Shown here: piece by piece, positions 51,787 through 60,216 of the stretch
Numbering within the stretch: the first letter of the stretch is position 1
How the letters are laid out: every line of letters starts with the position of its first letter
Source of the DNA: Hyphomicrobiales bacterium
GTDB taxonomy: Bacteria; Pseudomonadota; Alphaproteobacteria; Rhizobiales; Methyloligellaceae
Reading direction: 5' to 3'
NCBI GenBank assembly: GCA_028280515.1
Contig: JANQLP010000077.1
Location: 25,337 to 89,336 of the forward strand
DNA length: 64,000 nt
Program-made: the position numbers and the translations under genes
The notes under the pieces: generated by a model
What the model was told of the DNA's origin: nothing
What the model saw: the letters and a program-made list of their open reading frames with translations, nothing else
Database searches by the model: none

Positions 51787-53184
51787 TTATGCCGCGTGCC
51801 GCCCATCGGTCGGCGGGACAGGACCGGCGCGATGATCGGTTGAGCCACGGTCAATACGAACACGCGTTCCGGTAATCAGCCGCGCGCCTCGTTCGAAGCT
51901 GACGTATGACCAAAGCCACTGTGTCGCGACGATCAGCCGGTTGCGCAGGCTGATCAGGAAGTAGATGTGGGCGATGCCCCACAGCCACCAGGCAAGCCAT
52001 CCTTTGAGTCGCAGGCGTCGGAATACGATGACGGCCGCCTTTCGGCCGATCGTGGCGAGCTGGCCCCGGTCGCGGTATTGGAATGGTGCTGGCCCAGCCG
52101 TGCCGGCAATCTGCGCCTTGATTGCATGGGCGACATAGGCACCTTGTTGCTTGGCGACGGGGGCGATGCCCGGCAGCGGCCGACCGGCGGCGTCATGCGC
52201 CAGCGCCGTATCGCCGATCACAAAGATATCGTCCATATCCGCTGGTTTTAGATCTGGACCGACAGGCACACGTCCGGCCCGGTCGCCTTCGAGCCGCAAC
52301 CATGCGGCAGCCGGCGACGCTTTCACGCCCGCGGCCCAGATGACGGTTTGAGCGTTTACACGCTCATTGCCGACCGTAACACCATCGGCGTCGCACGCGG
52401 TCACCGCATCACCCAACCGAACGTCGACTCCCAGACGCGTAAGCGCATCGGCGGCGTAGTCTGAGAGGTGTTCCGGAAACCCCGGCAACACCCGGCGACC
52501 GGCTTCGAGCAAGATGACCTGCGCCTGACCAGGATCCACGTCTCGAAAATCGGCGGCCAGCGCCTTACGCGCGAGTTCCACGACAGCGCCGGCCATCTCA
52601 ACCCCGGTTGGTCCGCCACCGACAATGACGATAGTCAGCAAGCGGCGACGTATCTCCGCGTCGCGCTCCATCTCCGCCTGCTCGAAAGCGAGGAGGAGGC
52701 GGCGACGGATTTCGGTGGCGTCGTCGATCGCCTTGAGCCCCGGCGCATGGTCAGCCCATTCGTCGTTGCCAAAATAGCCGTGCGTCGCGCCAGTCGCGAG
52801 CACGAGAATGTCGTAGCCGATTTCACGACTGCCAAGGCGAACCAGCTTTCGCGCCTTGTCGATGCCTGCAACCTCGCCCAGGAGGACACGCGTGTTCTTC
52901 TGGGCGCGGACCAATCGGCGAATGGGCCATGCAATGTCCGCCGGAGATAGTCCGGCTGTCGCGACCTGATAGAGCAGCGGCTGAAACAGGTGATGGTTCT
53001 CGCGGTCGATCAGTGTGATGTCCACGGGGGCTTTCGCGAGCTTCCTGGCAACCGTGAGGCCCCCGAATCCAGCACCGACGATGACTATGTGTGGACGGGC
53101 GCGCGGCTGCCGCCTCGCATCGGTAACATCAGAAGCAAGACGCAAAATAGGCTTCCTACCTGATGGTGAAACGTCGACCGTCAT
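51787..53184 (-). CDS. Type II NADH dehydrogenase (NDH-2)
   Basis: 465 residues. FAD motif 'IVGAGFGGLTVARKLAK' (about 36-52), 'HHLFQPLLYQVATAGLSPADIAWPIR' (family hallmark), NADH motif 'VIVGGGPTGVEMAGAVVELAR', 'VIGDTA' and a C-terminal amphipathic/membrane segment 'LKGWLAWWLWGIAHIYFLI'. It oxidises NADH and reduces quinone without proton pumping. Acts at the inner membrane surface. It follows the MarR-type gene on the same strand by 145 bases and precedes nfuA. Confidence 0.9.
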   Translation of the reverse strand: MTVDVSPSGRKPILRLASDVTDARRQPRARPHIVIVGAGFGGLTVARKLAKAPVDITLIDRENHHLFQPLLYQVATAGLSPADIAWPIRRLVRAQKNTRVLLGEVAGIDKARKLVRLGSREIGYDILVLATGATHGYFGNDEWADHAPGLKAIDDATEIRRRLLLAFEQAEMERDAEIRRRLLTIVIVGGGPTGVEMAGAVVELARKALAADFRDVDPGQAQVILLEAGRRVLPGFPEHLSDYAADALTRLGVDVRLGDAVTACDADGVTVGNERVNAQTVIWAAGVKASPAAAWLRLEGDRAGRVPVGPDLKPADMDDIFVIGDTALAHDAAGRPLPGIAPVAKQQGAYVAHAIKAQIAGTAGPAPFQYRDRGQLATIGRKAAVIVFRRLRLKGWLAWWLWGIAHIYFLISLRNRLIVATQWLWSYVSFERGARLITGTRVRIDRGSTDHRAGPVPPTDGRHAA

Positions 53185-53329
53185 GCGGCATTCCCTGTTT
53201 CAGAAAGGTCGGACACGCTCAAAGATGCGATTGGCGCGACGAGCATCGCGCCGTGAGACGCCGCCGCGTCCGATCCCGACGGGTAGCCGTCATCAACGCG
53301 GATTGCCGTTGATGAAAGTGAAGTCGCCA

Positions 53330-53923
53330 CTAGGCCGTTCCAACGCGTGTCGGCGCGGGTTTGCCGGATTCGAAGTTGATACAGAGCTGCTCAAGCTCGT
53401 CGGCCGTGAGAGCTTCCTTCACGAAGCCGCATTCATAAGCGCTCATACCTTCCTGGCAGCAGCCATCGCCTTCGAAATGGACGCACGTCTCACACGTGCC
53501 GAAAAGCGGTTTGCCCGCTTCCAAGGCTACGCTGCCAAGCAAACGCTGAAGCACCGCGGAAAAATTGCCGCGGACGCGGAGGGGAAGAGCGTCCGCGGCT
53601 CGAACCAGGGCTTCGATGGGATCATCGCCCAGGAAAGCCCTGGCTTTCTTCGTGAGATCCAGTCTCACGCTTCGGCCATCGGTCTTTGATCGGGTCTGTT
53701 TCAGATAGCCGTCGGCGACCAGGCCTTTAATGATCTGAGAGGCGGTGCCCCGCGTCGTGCCGTGAAACGCCGCAAACGCCGACGGTGTGCGCGAAAAGCG
53801 ATTGGCCTGCGCGAAGTATCTCAATCCGGCCCACTGGACCGGCGTCAAGCCACTCACGAATCCGTCGCCCGACGCGATCCGCCCAAGATGCAGGATCAGT
53901 TCGGCAATAACGCGGCTGTCCAT
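53330..53923 (-). CDS. MarR-family regulator with a Cys-rich C-terminal segment
   Basis: 197 residues. Winged HTH about residues 25-100 ('LTPVQWAGLRYF', 'TTRGTASQIIKGLVADGYLKQTRSKTDGRSVRLDLT'). After the dimerisation helix is an unusual Cys cluster: Cys144 and Cys147 (CETC), Cys155 and Cys156, Cys165, with Cys181 further on. Such spacing could hold an Fe-S cluster or zinc, or sense redox state. Its start has AAGGA upstream. It diverges from an Rrf2 gene through a shared dyad array and leads the operon that contains NDH-2 and NfuA, so it probably controls them. Confidence 0.85.
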   Translation of the reverse strand: MDSRVIAELILHLGRIASGDGFVSGLTPVQWAGLRYFAQANRFSRTPSAFAAFHGTTRGTASQIIKGLVADGYLKQTRSKTDGRSVRLDLTKKARAFLGDDPIEALVRAADALPLRVRGNFSAVLQRLLGSVALEAGKPLFGTCETCVHFEGDGCCQEGMSAYECGFVKEALTADELEQLCINFESGKPAPTRVGTA

Positions 53924-53961
53924 ATCGAATTCCTTCTCAGGGGATCTCAGGGTCAATATAT

Positions 53962-53990
53962 ATAGTAGCGATTTCAAACTATATTGACAA
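53962..53990 (-). promoter_or_regulatory. Promoter of the MarR/NDH-2/nfuA operon
   Basis: Minus-strand reading: -35 TTGTCA (53990-53985), 17-base spacer, -10 TACTAT (53967-53962). The -35 box overlaps the opposite promoter's -35 box, and the AAACTATA half-site lies within its spacer. Confidence 0.6.
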
Positions 53991-54037
53991 GATTATAGTT
54001 TCGATTCCATACTAAAATAGTTTGGTTTCGAAACTAT
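53976..54037. repeat. Dyad array of AAACTAT half-sites between the divergent regulators
   Basis: Four copies of the AAACTAT/ATAGTTT half-site form two inverted pairs: AAACTATA (53976-53983) with TATAGTTT (53994-54001), spacer 10; and ATAGTTT (54017-54023) with AAACTAT (54031-54037), spacer 7. The second pair contains the 10-bp palindrome GTTTCGAAAC (54025-54034). The first pair flanks the overlapped -35 boxes of both divergent promoters. This is the expected binding region of the MarR and/or Rrf2 protein. Confidence 0.75.
53984..54013 (+). promoter_or_regulatory. Promoter of the Rrf2/SdhB/FdxA operon
   Basis: Plus-strand -35 TTGACA (53984-53989), 18-base spacer, -10-like CATACT (54008-54013). 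The start codon of the Rrf2 gene is at 54068 with GGAGG nearby. It shares sequence with the opposite promoter, so one bound regulator could silence both. Confidence 0.55.
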
Positions 54038-54067
54038 CTGACTGATCGATGGCGGAGGTGTAAGAAG

Positions 54068-54556
54068 ATGCGGATTAGCAGCGGCGCCTACATGGGTGTC
54101 GAGACATTGGTGCGCTTGGCGGTGCAGAACGCGGACAAGCCTTGCTCGACGAAGGGGCTCGCCGAATGGATCAATCGATCCGTGTCATATACGGAGACCC
54201 TTATGGCGCAGTTGCAAAGAGCGGGCCTTGTCGTCTCCGGGCAGGGGCCCGGCGGCGGTTACGTCCTGGCGAGGCCAGCAGATCGGATCACGGTGGCAGA
54301 GGTCTTTGAGGCCGTCGATGCACCATCGGACTTTGCCAGCCGCCCGCCCAATGCCGACACACTCGAAGACGAGGATATACACGATCTTCATGGCACGGAT
54401 CTCCTTTGGGAGGCACTGAGCAGCTACGTTTTGTTGTTCCTGGATGGTGTGTCGCTCGCCGACCTGGTTCCGGACACCGCCAATCTGGTCGGCGACAACG
54501 CCAACGATAACGATCTGGTTTACCCGGTGCATATGGGTTCGACATTGCACCATTGA
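54068..54556 (+). CDS. Rrf2-family transcriptional regulator
   Basis: 162 residues. Rrf2 HTH: 'MRISSGAYMGVETLVRLAV', 'STKGLAEWINRSVSYTETLMAQLQRAGLVVSGQGPGGGYVLAR' and 'ITVAEVFEAVD' are all canonical. The IscR/RsrR-type Cys triad is absent; only one Cys (28) is seen, so it does not look like an Fe-S-binding Rrf2 and may sense something else. First gene of the rightward operon carrying SdhB and FdxA. Confidence 0.9.
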   Translation: MRISSGAYMGVETLVRLAVQNADKPCSTKGLAEWINRSVSYTETLMAQLQRAGLVVSGQGPGGGYVLARPADRITVAEVFEAVDAPSDFASRPPNADTLEDEDIHDLHGTDLLWEALSSYVLLFLDGVSLADLVPDTANLVGDNANDNDLVYPVHMGSTLHH

Positions 54557-54620
54557 ACGCGGCCCGGTGCCAGTTCTCTCCATCCCAAGCAATCCAAAGC
54601 GACAGTATCAGGAAATCGAT

Positions 54621-54965
54621 ATGCAAACGGCAGCCGTGGCGGTCAGGATAGACACACAAGACGCTCATGACGAAGGCGTTGAAGGGCGGCACTCCGACTT
54701 GCGCCCTTTGCCAGAGGCAGAAGAACAAGCCTCGATGAACCAGGGACAAGTCGTCCACGTTTGCTTCCCGGTGCTTGTCTCCGGCGATGACCGTCGCGTC
54801 ATACCGTTCGGCAAATACGAGCTTACCGCCTCTCGTCAAAACGGATCTGCGGGTACGACACTGGAAGAGGTGGTGTTGGCGAACCTTGACAACGGCGCAC
54901 GCATTGCACTTTCGGTCCAGGAACTAACGGCGATCGCGCGCGATCCGGATGTCGAGATTATCTGA
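54621..54965 (+). CDS. Hypothetical protein between Rrf2 and SdhB genes
   Basis: 114 residues from ATG 54621, which has AGGAAA six bases upstream. No recognised family; the second half ('[30 protein letters not shown]') looks like beta strands of a small globular domain, one Cys, no membrane segment. The stop is one base before the sdhB ATG. ATG 54735 (MNQGQVV) would give a shorter protein. Operon position suggests a link to Fe-S or respiratory control. Confidence 0.55.
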   Translation: MQTAAVAVRIDTQDAHDEGVEGRHSDLRPLPEAEEQASMNQGQVVHVCFPVLVSGDDRRVIPFGKYELTASRQNGSAGTTLEEVVLANLDNGARIALSVQELTAIARDPDVEII

Positions 54966-54966
54966 G

Positions 54967-55746
54967 ATGGTGCAGCTTCGCTTACCCGTCAATTCAAGGA
55001 TCACCGCCGGACATGTCTGGCCGGGACCTGCTGATTCTGCCCGTCCGAAATCCTTCAAAGTGTATCGCTGGAATCCAGACAACCGGCAAAACCCTCGCCT
55101 GGACACATACGAGATCGATCTCGACACCTGCGGTCCGATGGTTCTGGACGCGCTCATCAAGATCAAGAATGAGATTGACCCGACACTGACATTCCGCCGC
55201 TCTTGCCGTGAGGGCATTTGCGGTTCGTGCGCGATGAACATCGACGGCACCAATACACTCGCATGCACACAGCCGATCACCGAGATCAAGGGCGACGTGA
55301 AGGTTTATCCGCTGCCCCATATGGAAGTCGTCAAGGACCTGGTGCCGGACCTGAGTCACGCTTATGCGCAATATGCGTCAATCGAACCATGGCTCAAGAC
55401 GGTAACGCCCGAGCCGGAGCGTGAACGGCTTCAGAGTCCGGAGGATCGGGAGAAGCTGGTCGGGTTGGAAGACTGCATCCTCTGCTTTTGCTGCACCACA
55501 AGCTGTCCCAGCTACTGGTGGAACGGCGACCGCTACCTTGGCCCGGCCGTGCTCTTGCAGGCCTACCGGTGGATCAGCGACAGCCGCGATGAGGCCACCG
55601 GCGAACGCCTCGATCAACTTGAAGACCCATTCCGGCTCTATCGCTGCCACACGATCATGAACTGCACGCAGGCCTGCCCCAAAGGCCTCAACCCTGCAAA
55701 GGCGATCGCCGAAATCAAGAAACTCATGGTGAAACGCCGGACGTGA
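54967..55746 (+). CDS. Succinate dehydrogenase/fumarate reductase iron-sulfur subunit (SdhB-like), orphan
   Basis: 259 residues. [2Fe-2S] ligands at Cys80, Cys85, Cys88 and Cys100 ('[15 protein letters not shown]', 'LACTQP'), and the [4Fe-4S]/[3Fe-4S] ligands in '[19 protein letters not shown]' and '[17 protein letters not shown]'. All usual ligands are present. No sdhA, sdhC or sdhD gene is nearby, so it is either a second copy or the local genome order splits the complex. It starts one base after the preceding stop. Located with an Rrf2 regulator and FdxA. Confidence 0.92.
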   Translation: MVQLRLPVNSRITAGHVWPGPADSARPKSFKVYRWNPDNRQNPRLDTYEIDLDTCGPMVLDALIKIKNEIDPTLTFRRSCREGICGSCAMNIDGTNTLACTQPITEIKGDVKVYPLPHMEVVKDLVPDLSHAYAQYASIEPWLKTVTPEPERERLQSPEDREKLVGLEDCILCFCCTTSCPSYWWNGDRYLGPAVLLQAYRWISDSRDEATGERLDQLEDPFRLYRCHTIMNCTQACPKGLNPAKAIAEIKKLMVKRRT

Positions 55747-56170
55747 AGCTCAACAGAAGACCATGCCGATGACAAACCTATTCCTCAGAACACCGAGCGT
55801 TTCCTCGCACTTGCACCCGAGCGTCTGCCCAAGTGCTTTCGCATCACGCGCATCGAGCAGCTCATGGAACGCAATGGCCGGTCCGACGGAACAATCATCC
55901 AGGAATGCGGCGTTTGATGCAAAGCCGGTGTTTTGTCCGGTTCCGCGCGCTCATGCCCGGACTTCCGGTGCGCGCCAGCTTGGCGGTCACAGCGGCGTTT
56001 CTGCCGGAACACCACAGCGCACCGGTGATGTTGTTCGCGGTGCTGGCTCTATTGCTGTTGTTGATGATCGCCTGACGTAAGCCTCGAAAGGACACCTTGC
56101 CGATGATGAACCCGATGATCTCACAGCGCATTCGTTCAGGTGCACTTCGCGCGCGACAGAGAGGCCGGCC
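55747..56170 (+). other. Gap between sdhB and fdxA with small or decayed reading frames
   Basis: 424 bases. Straight after the sdhB stop, the same frame stays open to 55917 with protein-like codon use but has no start codon ('ERFLALAPERLPKCFRITR' can be read in it). It may be a decayed gene. Its stop overlaps the ATG at 55917 (TGATG) of a possible 52-residue membrane peptide, and a 22-codon leader (56106-56174) precedes fdxA. Confidence 0.4.
55917..56075 (+). CDS. Possible small membrane protein
   Basis: 52 residues beginning at an ATG that overlaps the preceding stop (TGATG). The C-terminal 15 residues are a hydrophobic segment ('VMLFAVLALLLLLMIA'). No family known. Could be a real small membrane protein or a fragment. 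Confidence 0.3.
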   Translation: MQSRCFVRFRALMPGLPVRASLAVTAAFLPEHHSAPVMLFAVLALLLLLMIA

Positions 56171-56174
56171 ATGA
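56106..56174 (+). CDS. Candidate 22-residue leader peptide overlapping the fdxA start
   Basis: Starts at ATG 56106 (or 56103) and its TGA overlaps the fdxA ATG (ATGA, 56171-56174). The peptide is Arg-rich (six Arg in the last fourteen residues). AAAGGA lies about 13 bases upstream. It may couple translation to fdxA. Confidence 0.3.
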   Translation: MNPMISQRIRSGALRARQRGRP

Positions 56175-56500
56175 CCTACGTCGTCACCGAGGACTGCATC
56201 AAGTGCAAGTATATGGACTGTGTCGAGGTTTGCCCCGTCGATTGCTTTTACGAAGGCGAGAACATGCTCGTCATCCATCCCGACGAATGCATCGACTGTG
56301 GGGTCTGTGAGCCGGAATGCCCGGCGGAAGCCATTTTACCGGATACCGATAAAGGCGCTGACGCATGGCTCGAACTCAATCGGGACTATTCCGCGAGGTG
56401 GCCGAACATCACTGAGAAGGGCGAGTCCCCGCCGGACGCAGAGAAGTATGAAGGCGTGCCGAACAAGTTCGAGAAGCATTTCAGTCCCAACCCGGGATGA
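56171..56500 (+). CDS. fdxA: Seven- or eight-iron ferredoxin FdxA
   Basis: 109 residues with the alphaproteobacterial FdxA pattern: first cluster region Cys9, Cys12, Cys17, Cys21, with Cys25 in 'CPVDCFYEG', and second cluster Cys40, Cys43, Cys46 and Cys50 ('[18 protein letters not shown]'). The C-terminal tail '[17 protein letters not shown]' is diagnostic. Small cytoplasmic electron carrier of low potential. Fits the Fe-S island. Confidence 0.95.
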   Translation: MTYVVTEDCIKCKYMDCVEVCPVDCFYEGENMLVIHPDECIDCGVCEPECPAEAILPDTDKGADAWLELNRDYSARWPNITEKGESPPDAEKYEGVPNKFEKHFSPNPG

Positions 56501-56712
56501 TCGTTTTAACCGAACGAGAAGTAGACAGGTCGAGCGAATTTGGACCGGAAGGCCCGGCGTAAGCTGAATGGCTCAAGTTTGTCCTCGAGGGCAGGCTTGT
56601 GTCGGAAGACTGTCAACGGACCGAGGTGATCACTGCGACCGCCAGGATATTGCCGTCGCGCTGCGCAATGTTACACTCCCGCGCCGAATCGCGGGGGGCT
56701 GGAGAAACTGTG

Positions 56713-57912
56713 ATGAAAATCGATGCCGATCGTCTTCTTTCCGATCTTCACCGCCTGCGGGAGTTCGGCAAAGAAGGTTCCGGTGTGGTGCGACCGGCCT
56801 TCTCGGGCCCCGATATCGCGGCACGGGAATGGCTTGCGGAAAAGATGCGCGAGGCGGAGCTTGAGCCGAACTTCGACCCTGCCGGTAACCTGTTCGGCTT
56901 GCCGTCGGTCGACGAGCCTTGCCTCCTGATGGGGTCGCATTCGGACAGCCAACCGGAGGGCGGCTGGCTCGACGGTGCATATGGGGTGATCGCAGCCCTC
57001 GAGGTCAGCCGGGCGGCACGCGGAAAAGTGCCCGTGGCTGTGGTGTCGTTTCAGGACGAGGAAGGGCGCTTCGGCGCGCTGACCGGTAGTAACGTCTGGT
57101 CGGGCGGTATCAAGCTTGAGACTGCGGATAAGCTGACGGCGCTTTCCGGAGAGACATTCGCCGAGGCCCGCGCCCGGATGGTGCATTTGGTCAGGGATGA
57201 CTTCGTCGAGGCGGAGCGGTTCTCGGGTTTCATCGAGGCTCATATCGAGCAGGGGCCGTGGCTCGACAAGGCGGGGGAAGCGGTGGCGGTGGTCGAGTCG
57301 ATCGTCGGCGTTGGTCGTATGCAGGTTACCTATCAGGGCGAGCAGAACCACGCGGGCACCACGCCCATGATCTACCGTCGCGATGCCTTCCAGGGCCTGG
57401 CGGAATTCAACCAGCGCCTGAATGCCGCGCTGGTGCCTGTGGTCACGGAGAGCACCGTCTGGACAATCGGCCACGTCGAGATCAGCCCAGGCGCGCCCTC
57501 GATTGTGCCCGGGCGTGCAGTCTTTTCCGTTCAATGGCGCGACAGCGATCCCGAACGACTGGAGCTGATGGCGAAAATCGTCGTCGAGACCGCGGAGGCG
57601 GTGGCCGCCGAGCGGGGTCTTGTCTGCACGCTCGAACCCGGAATTCCGGTCGCCCCGCGCCAGTTCGACGAACGGCTTTGTACGGCACTTGCGACGGCAG
57701 CGGAGCGCAAGGCGCCCAAGCGCTGGCGGCGCATGACGTCCGGCGCCATGCACGACGCTACCAATGTGGCTCGGGTGATGCCCTCGGCCATGCTGTTTGT
57801 GCCCTCGATCGCCGGCATCAGCCACAGTTTCGAGGAGGATACGGCCGAGGCTGACCTCGTGACCGGCGCCGAAGTGCTACTGGAGGCGGTCGGTCAGATT
57901 GGACTGAATTGA
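56713..57912 (+). CDS. M20-family Zn-dependent amidohydrolase (N-carbamoyl-amino-acid hydrolase/hydantoinase type)
   Basis: 399 residues. Metal ligands are in '[20 protein letters not shown]' (His76, Asp88), 'SFQDEEG' (Glu116/Glu117) and 'IEAHIEQG'. The EAHIEQG stretch is typical of L-carbamoylases, allantoate amidohydrolases and ureidoglycolate-type enzymes rather than peptidases. GGAG is eight bases upstream of ATG 56713. It precedes the Pxp/TRAP set; a five-membered ring compound such as a hydantoin or 5-oxoproline derivative could link the two. Confidence 0.87.
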   Translation: MKIDADRLLSDLHRLREFGKEGSGVVRPAFSGPDIAAREWLAEKMREAELEPNFDPAGNLFGLPSVDEPCLLMGSHSDSQPEGGWLDGAYGVIAALEVSRAARGKVPVAVVSFQDEEGRFGALTGSNVWSGGIKLETADKLTALSGETFAEARARMVHLVRDDFVEAERFSGFIEAHIEQGPWLDKAGEAVAVVESIVGVGRMQVTYQGEQNHAGTTPMIYRRDAFQGLAEFNQRLNAALVPVVTESTVWTIGHVEISPGAPSIVPGRAVFSVQWRDSDPERLELMAKIVVETAEAVAAERGLVCTLEPGIPVAPRQFDERLCTALATAAERKAPKRWRRMTSGAMHDATNVARVMPSAMLFVPSIAGISHSFEEDTAEADLVTGAEVLLEAVGQIGLN

Positions 57913-58106
57913 TGGTTCGAACGACCGCGCTGCCGAACGTTTCCTGACCGTAGGCCACCTCATTTCGGTACGTCTTCTTTCCGTCCCGATGGGCCGTGAC
58001 CTATTTCATTCGACCGTTCAAATGGTCTGACGGTGGGCAACCGAGACAATCAAGGCCGGATGTTGAATTCGCAGGATTATGGTCAGTCTGCGCTAGCTTG
58101 AGCCTG

Positions 58107-58883
58107 TCAAACGTGGCGCGCAGTCTGGAACGGGGCGACGGTCAAGCCGGATTGCTCCAGCGAAAGGCGCAGTTGCTTCGCGATCGATACCGCCCCCGGC
58201 GTGTCACCATGAACGCAGATCGTCTGCGCCTCAACAGGCAGGCGCTTTCCGCCAGTGGTCAGGATCTCGCCATCTACGACCATACGCAGAACATGCTCTG
58301 TCGCTTGGCCAACATCGTGAATCATCGCATCCGGGAGCTTGCGTGAGGTCAATCGTCCCTGATCGTCATAGGTCCGATCCGCAAAGACCTCGCAGATAAC
58401 CGGAATTCCTGCCGCTTGCGCCGCATCGTAGGTTTCCGAGTAGGGCAGGGTAATGAAGGCAAGATTCGAATCCACGGCCTTCACGGCGCCAACGCACGCC
58501 TTCGCCAGGTCGGCGTCAACGGCAGCCATATTGCCCAGCGAACCATGGGTCTTGACATGGGTGATCGGCCAATCGAGCGTGTCTGCCATCGCCTGGACCG
58601 CGCCGATCTGGTAGATAATCTGCTTTTCAATATCCGCGGGTCGCTCGCCCTGGATGGGTCGTCGGCCAAACCCCCAAAGATCCATGAAACTCGGATGAGC
58701 GCCGACGTTTACGCCATTGTCTTTGGCCATCTGGATCGTGCGATGTATGACGAGGGGGTCACCGGCGTGAAAGCCGCAGGCAATATTCACCGTGGTGACG
58801 ACCTCGACCATCGCTGCATCATTGCCGACCTCGAAGGCACCAAAGCTCTCTCCCATATCGCAGTTAAGGTCGATGTTGCGTGT
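58107..58883 (-). CDS. pxpA: 5-oxoprolinase subunit A (PxpA, LamB/YcsF family)
   Basis: 258 residues: 'IDLNCDMGESFGAFEVGND', 'VTTVNIACGFHAGDPLVIHRTI', 'GAHPSFMDLWGFGRRP' and 'HGDTPGAVSIAKQLR' are PxpA signatures. With PxpB and PxpC it hydrolyses 5-oxoproline to glutamate with ATP. Start at 58883 (MTRNIDLNCD) has GGAGA upstream. It diverges from the TRAP/PxpBC operon, so all subunits are grouped around one control region. Confidence 0.9.
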   Translation of the reverse strand, partial: TRNIDLNCDMGESFGAFEVGNDAAMVEVVTTVNIACGFHAGDPLVIHRTIQMAKDNGVNVGAHPSFMDLWGFGRRPIQGERPADIEKQIIYQIGAVQAMADTLDWPITHVKTHGSLGNMAAVDADLAKACVGAVKAVDSNLAFITLPYSETYDAAQAAGIPVICEVFADRTYDDQGRLTSRKLPDAMIHDVGQATEHVLRMVVDGEILTTGGKRLPVEAQTICVHGDTPGAVSIAKQLRLSLEQSGLTVAPFQTARHV

Positions 58884-58990
58884 CATTTTATCTCCGTGGA
58901 AGTCCTTTTGAAGTGGTGCGTCCGGCAGCCTTGGTGTCTTGGGCTGACTCAGCACCTAACTATGCGCCCAGGCTACTGGCTCAGCATCGC

Positions 58991-59019
58991 TTGACCAATA
59001 ACGTTATGCGGCATACGTT
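58991..59019 (+). promoter_or_regulatory. Promoter of the TRAP/PxpBC operon
   Basis: TTGACC (58991-58996), 17-base spacer, TACGTT (59014-59019). The GntR-type operator starts one base downstream of the -10 box and would cover the start site. Confidence 0.5.
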
Positions 59020-59032
59020 CGGTATACCAAAC
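59020..59032. promoter_or_regulatory. Candidate GntR (FCD-type) operator before the TRAP operon
   Basis: CGGTATACCAAAC with the perfect palindrome GGTATACC, the GT..AC architecture of FCD-family GntR operators. It recurs as its exact reverse complement at 63867-63879. Confidence 0.7.
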
Positions 59033-59112
59033 AAGAAATCGTATGACTTGTAGCGATGTGCTGCGGCGTCAGCAACATCGGAATAAGTGCTACGATCAGG
59101 GAGGAAACCTAA

Positions 59113-60111
59113 ATGAGTCGAATTACGAAGCTCTTTCGGACCGCTGTTTTCGGCGCGCTGGCTGTACTTGCCATGGGTGTGTTCGCGGCGCAGGCCGAGA
59201 CCAAATGGGACATGTCGGTCGTCTGGCCAGATGGCAATTTCCACACAAAGAATGCCCGCGCATTTGCCGAGATGGTGAATAAGGCCACGAACGGCGAGGT
59301 CAAGATCACTGTCCATTCTGGCGGATCGCTTGGGATTAAAGGGCCCGAAGGAATGGTCGCCGTACGTGACGGACTGGTCCCGATCGCAGATGTGCTCTTG
59401 AACCAGCAGTCCGGTGAGGCTCCGATCATGGGTATCGAGTCACTGCCGTTCCTGGCGCCGACGTCACAGAAACTAGCACTTCTGCACAAGTTCGTCAGAC
59501 CGGTATTTGAGCGGGTCGCAGCCGAGTACAACCAGAAGATCCTCTACATCGTCCCGTGGCCCGGGCAGGCCGTGTACTCGAAGATGAAGATCGACACCAT
59601 CGACGATCTTGATGCCTTCAAGCTGCGTGTGGTCGATGCAAATGGCCACGATTTCTTCACAAAGCTCGGTGCTGCACCACTGCAGCTTCCTTGGGGTGAG
59701 GTTGTTCCTTCGCTTGCAGCAGGCACAATTGAGGGTGTTACGACGTCCTCCTCCTCCGGCGTCGATGGAAAGTTCTGGGAGTTTCTCGGCCACATGAGCA
59801 GATTTAACTGGCAGGCTTCGTCAAACATGGTGTCGGTTAATCTCGACGCCTGGAACGCGTTGCCGCCAGAGCACCGCGATGCGATCGAGGCCCTCGGCAA
59901 GAAAGTCGAGGCGGAGTTTTGGCTGAGCAGCCGTCGCGAGGATGGCACGAAGCTGAAAATTCTTGCCGAGAACGGTATAGAGGTATCGACCCCCAACGCA
60001 GAACTCCGTGCCGCGCTTGTGGAGCGCGCCCGTCCGCTTTGGGATCAGTTCGCCGAGCGCGTGCCGGAAGCCAAGCAGATCATCGCGGACTATGTCGAGG
60101 TGATAGAGTAA
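59113..60111 (+). CDS. TRAP transporter periplasmic binding protein (DctP family)
   Basis: 332 residues. Signal peptide (MSRITKLFRTAVFGALAVLAMGVFAAQAE), then 'WPDGNFHTKNARAFAEMVNKATNGEVKITVHSGGSLGIKGPE', 'VYSKMKIDTIDDLDAFKLRVVDANGHDFFTKLGA' (carboxylate-binding Arg region) and 'NMVSVNLDAWNALPPEHRDAI'. Binds an organic acid, probably 5-oxoproline given the operon. GGGAGGAAAC-like ribosome site at 59097 onward. First gene downstream of the GntR-type operator. Confidence 0.92.
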   Translation: MSRITKLFRTAVFGALAVLAMGVFAAQAETKWDMSVVWPDGNFHTKNARAFAEMVNKATNGEVKITVHSGGSLGIKGPEGMVAVRDGLVPIADVLLNQQSGEAPIMGIESLPFLAPTSQKLALLHKFVRPVFERVAAEYNQKILYIVPWPGQAVYSKMKIDTIDDLDAFKLRVVDANGHDFFTKLGAAPLQLPWGEVVPSLAAGTIEGVTTSSSSGVDGKFWEFLGHMSRFNWQASSNMVSVNLDAWNALPPEHRDAIEALGKKVEAEFWLSSRREDGTKLKILAENGIEVSTPNAELRAALVERARPLWDQFAERVPEAKQIIADYVEVIE

Positions 60112-60216
60112 GTCGGTCACACTAGGCGCCGCCGGTGATTCGGCGGCGCTTGGTGCCCCGGCTTGGTACCTTGAAAGTCTTAGAGCTTTTGCGCAGTCAT
60201 TCCGCGGGCCGCGAGA

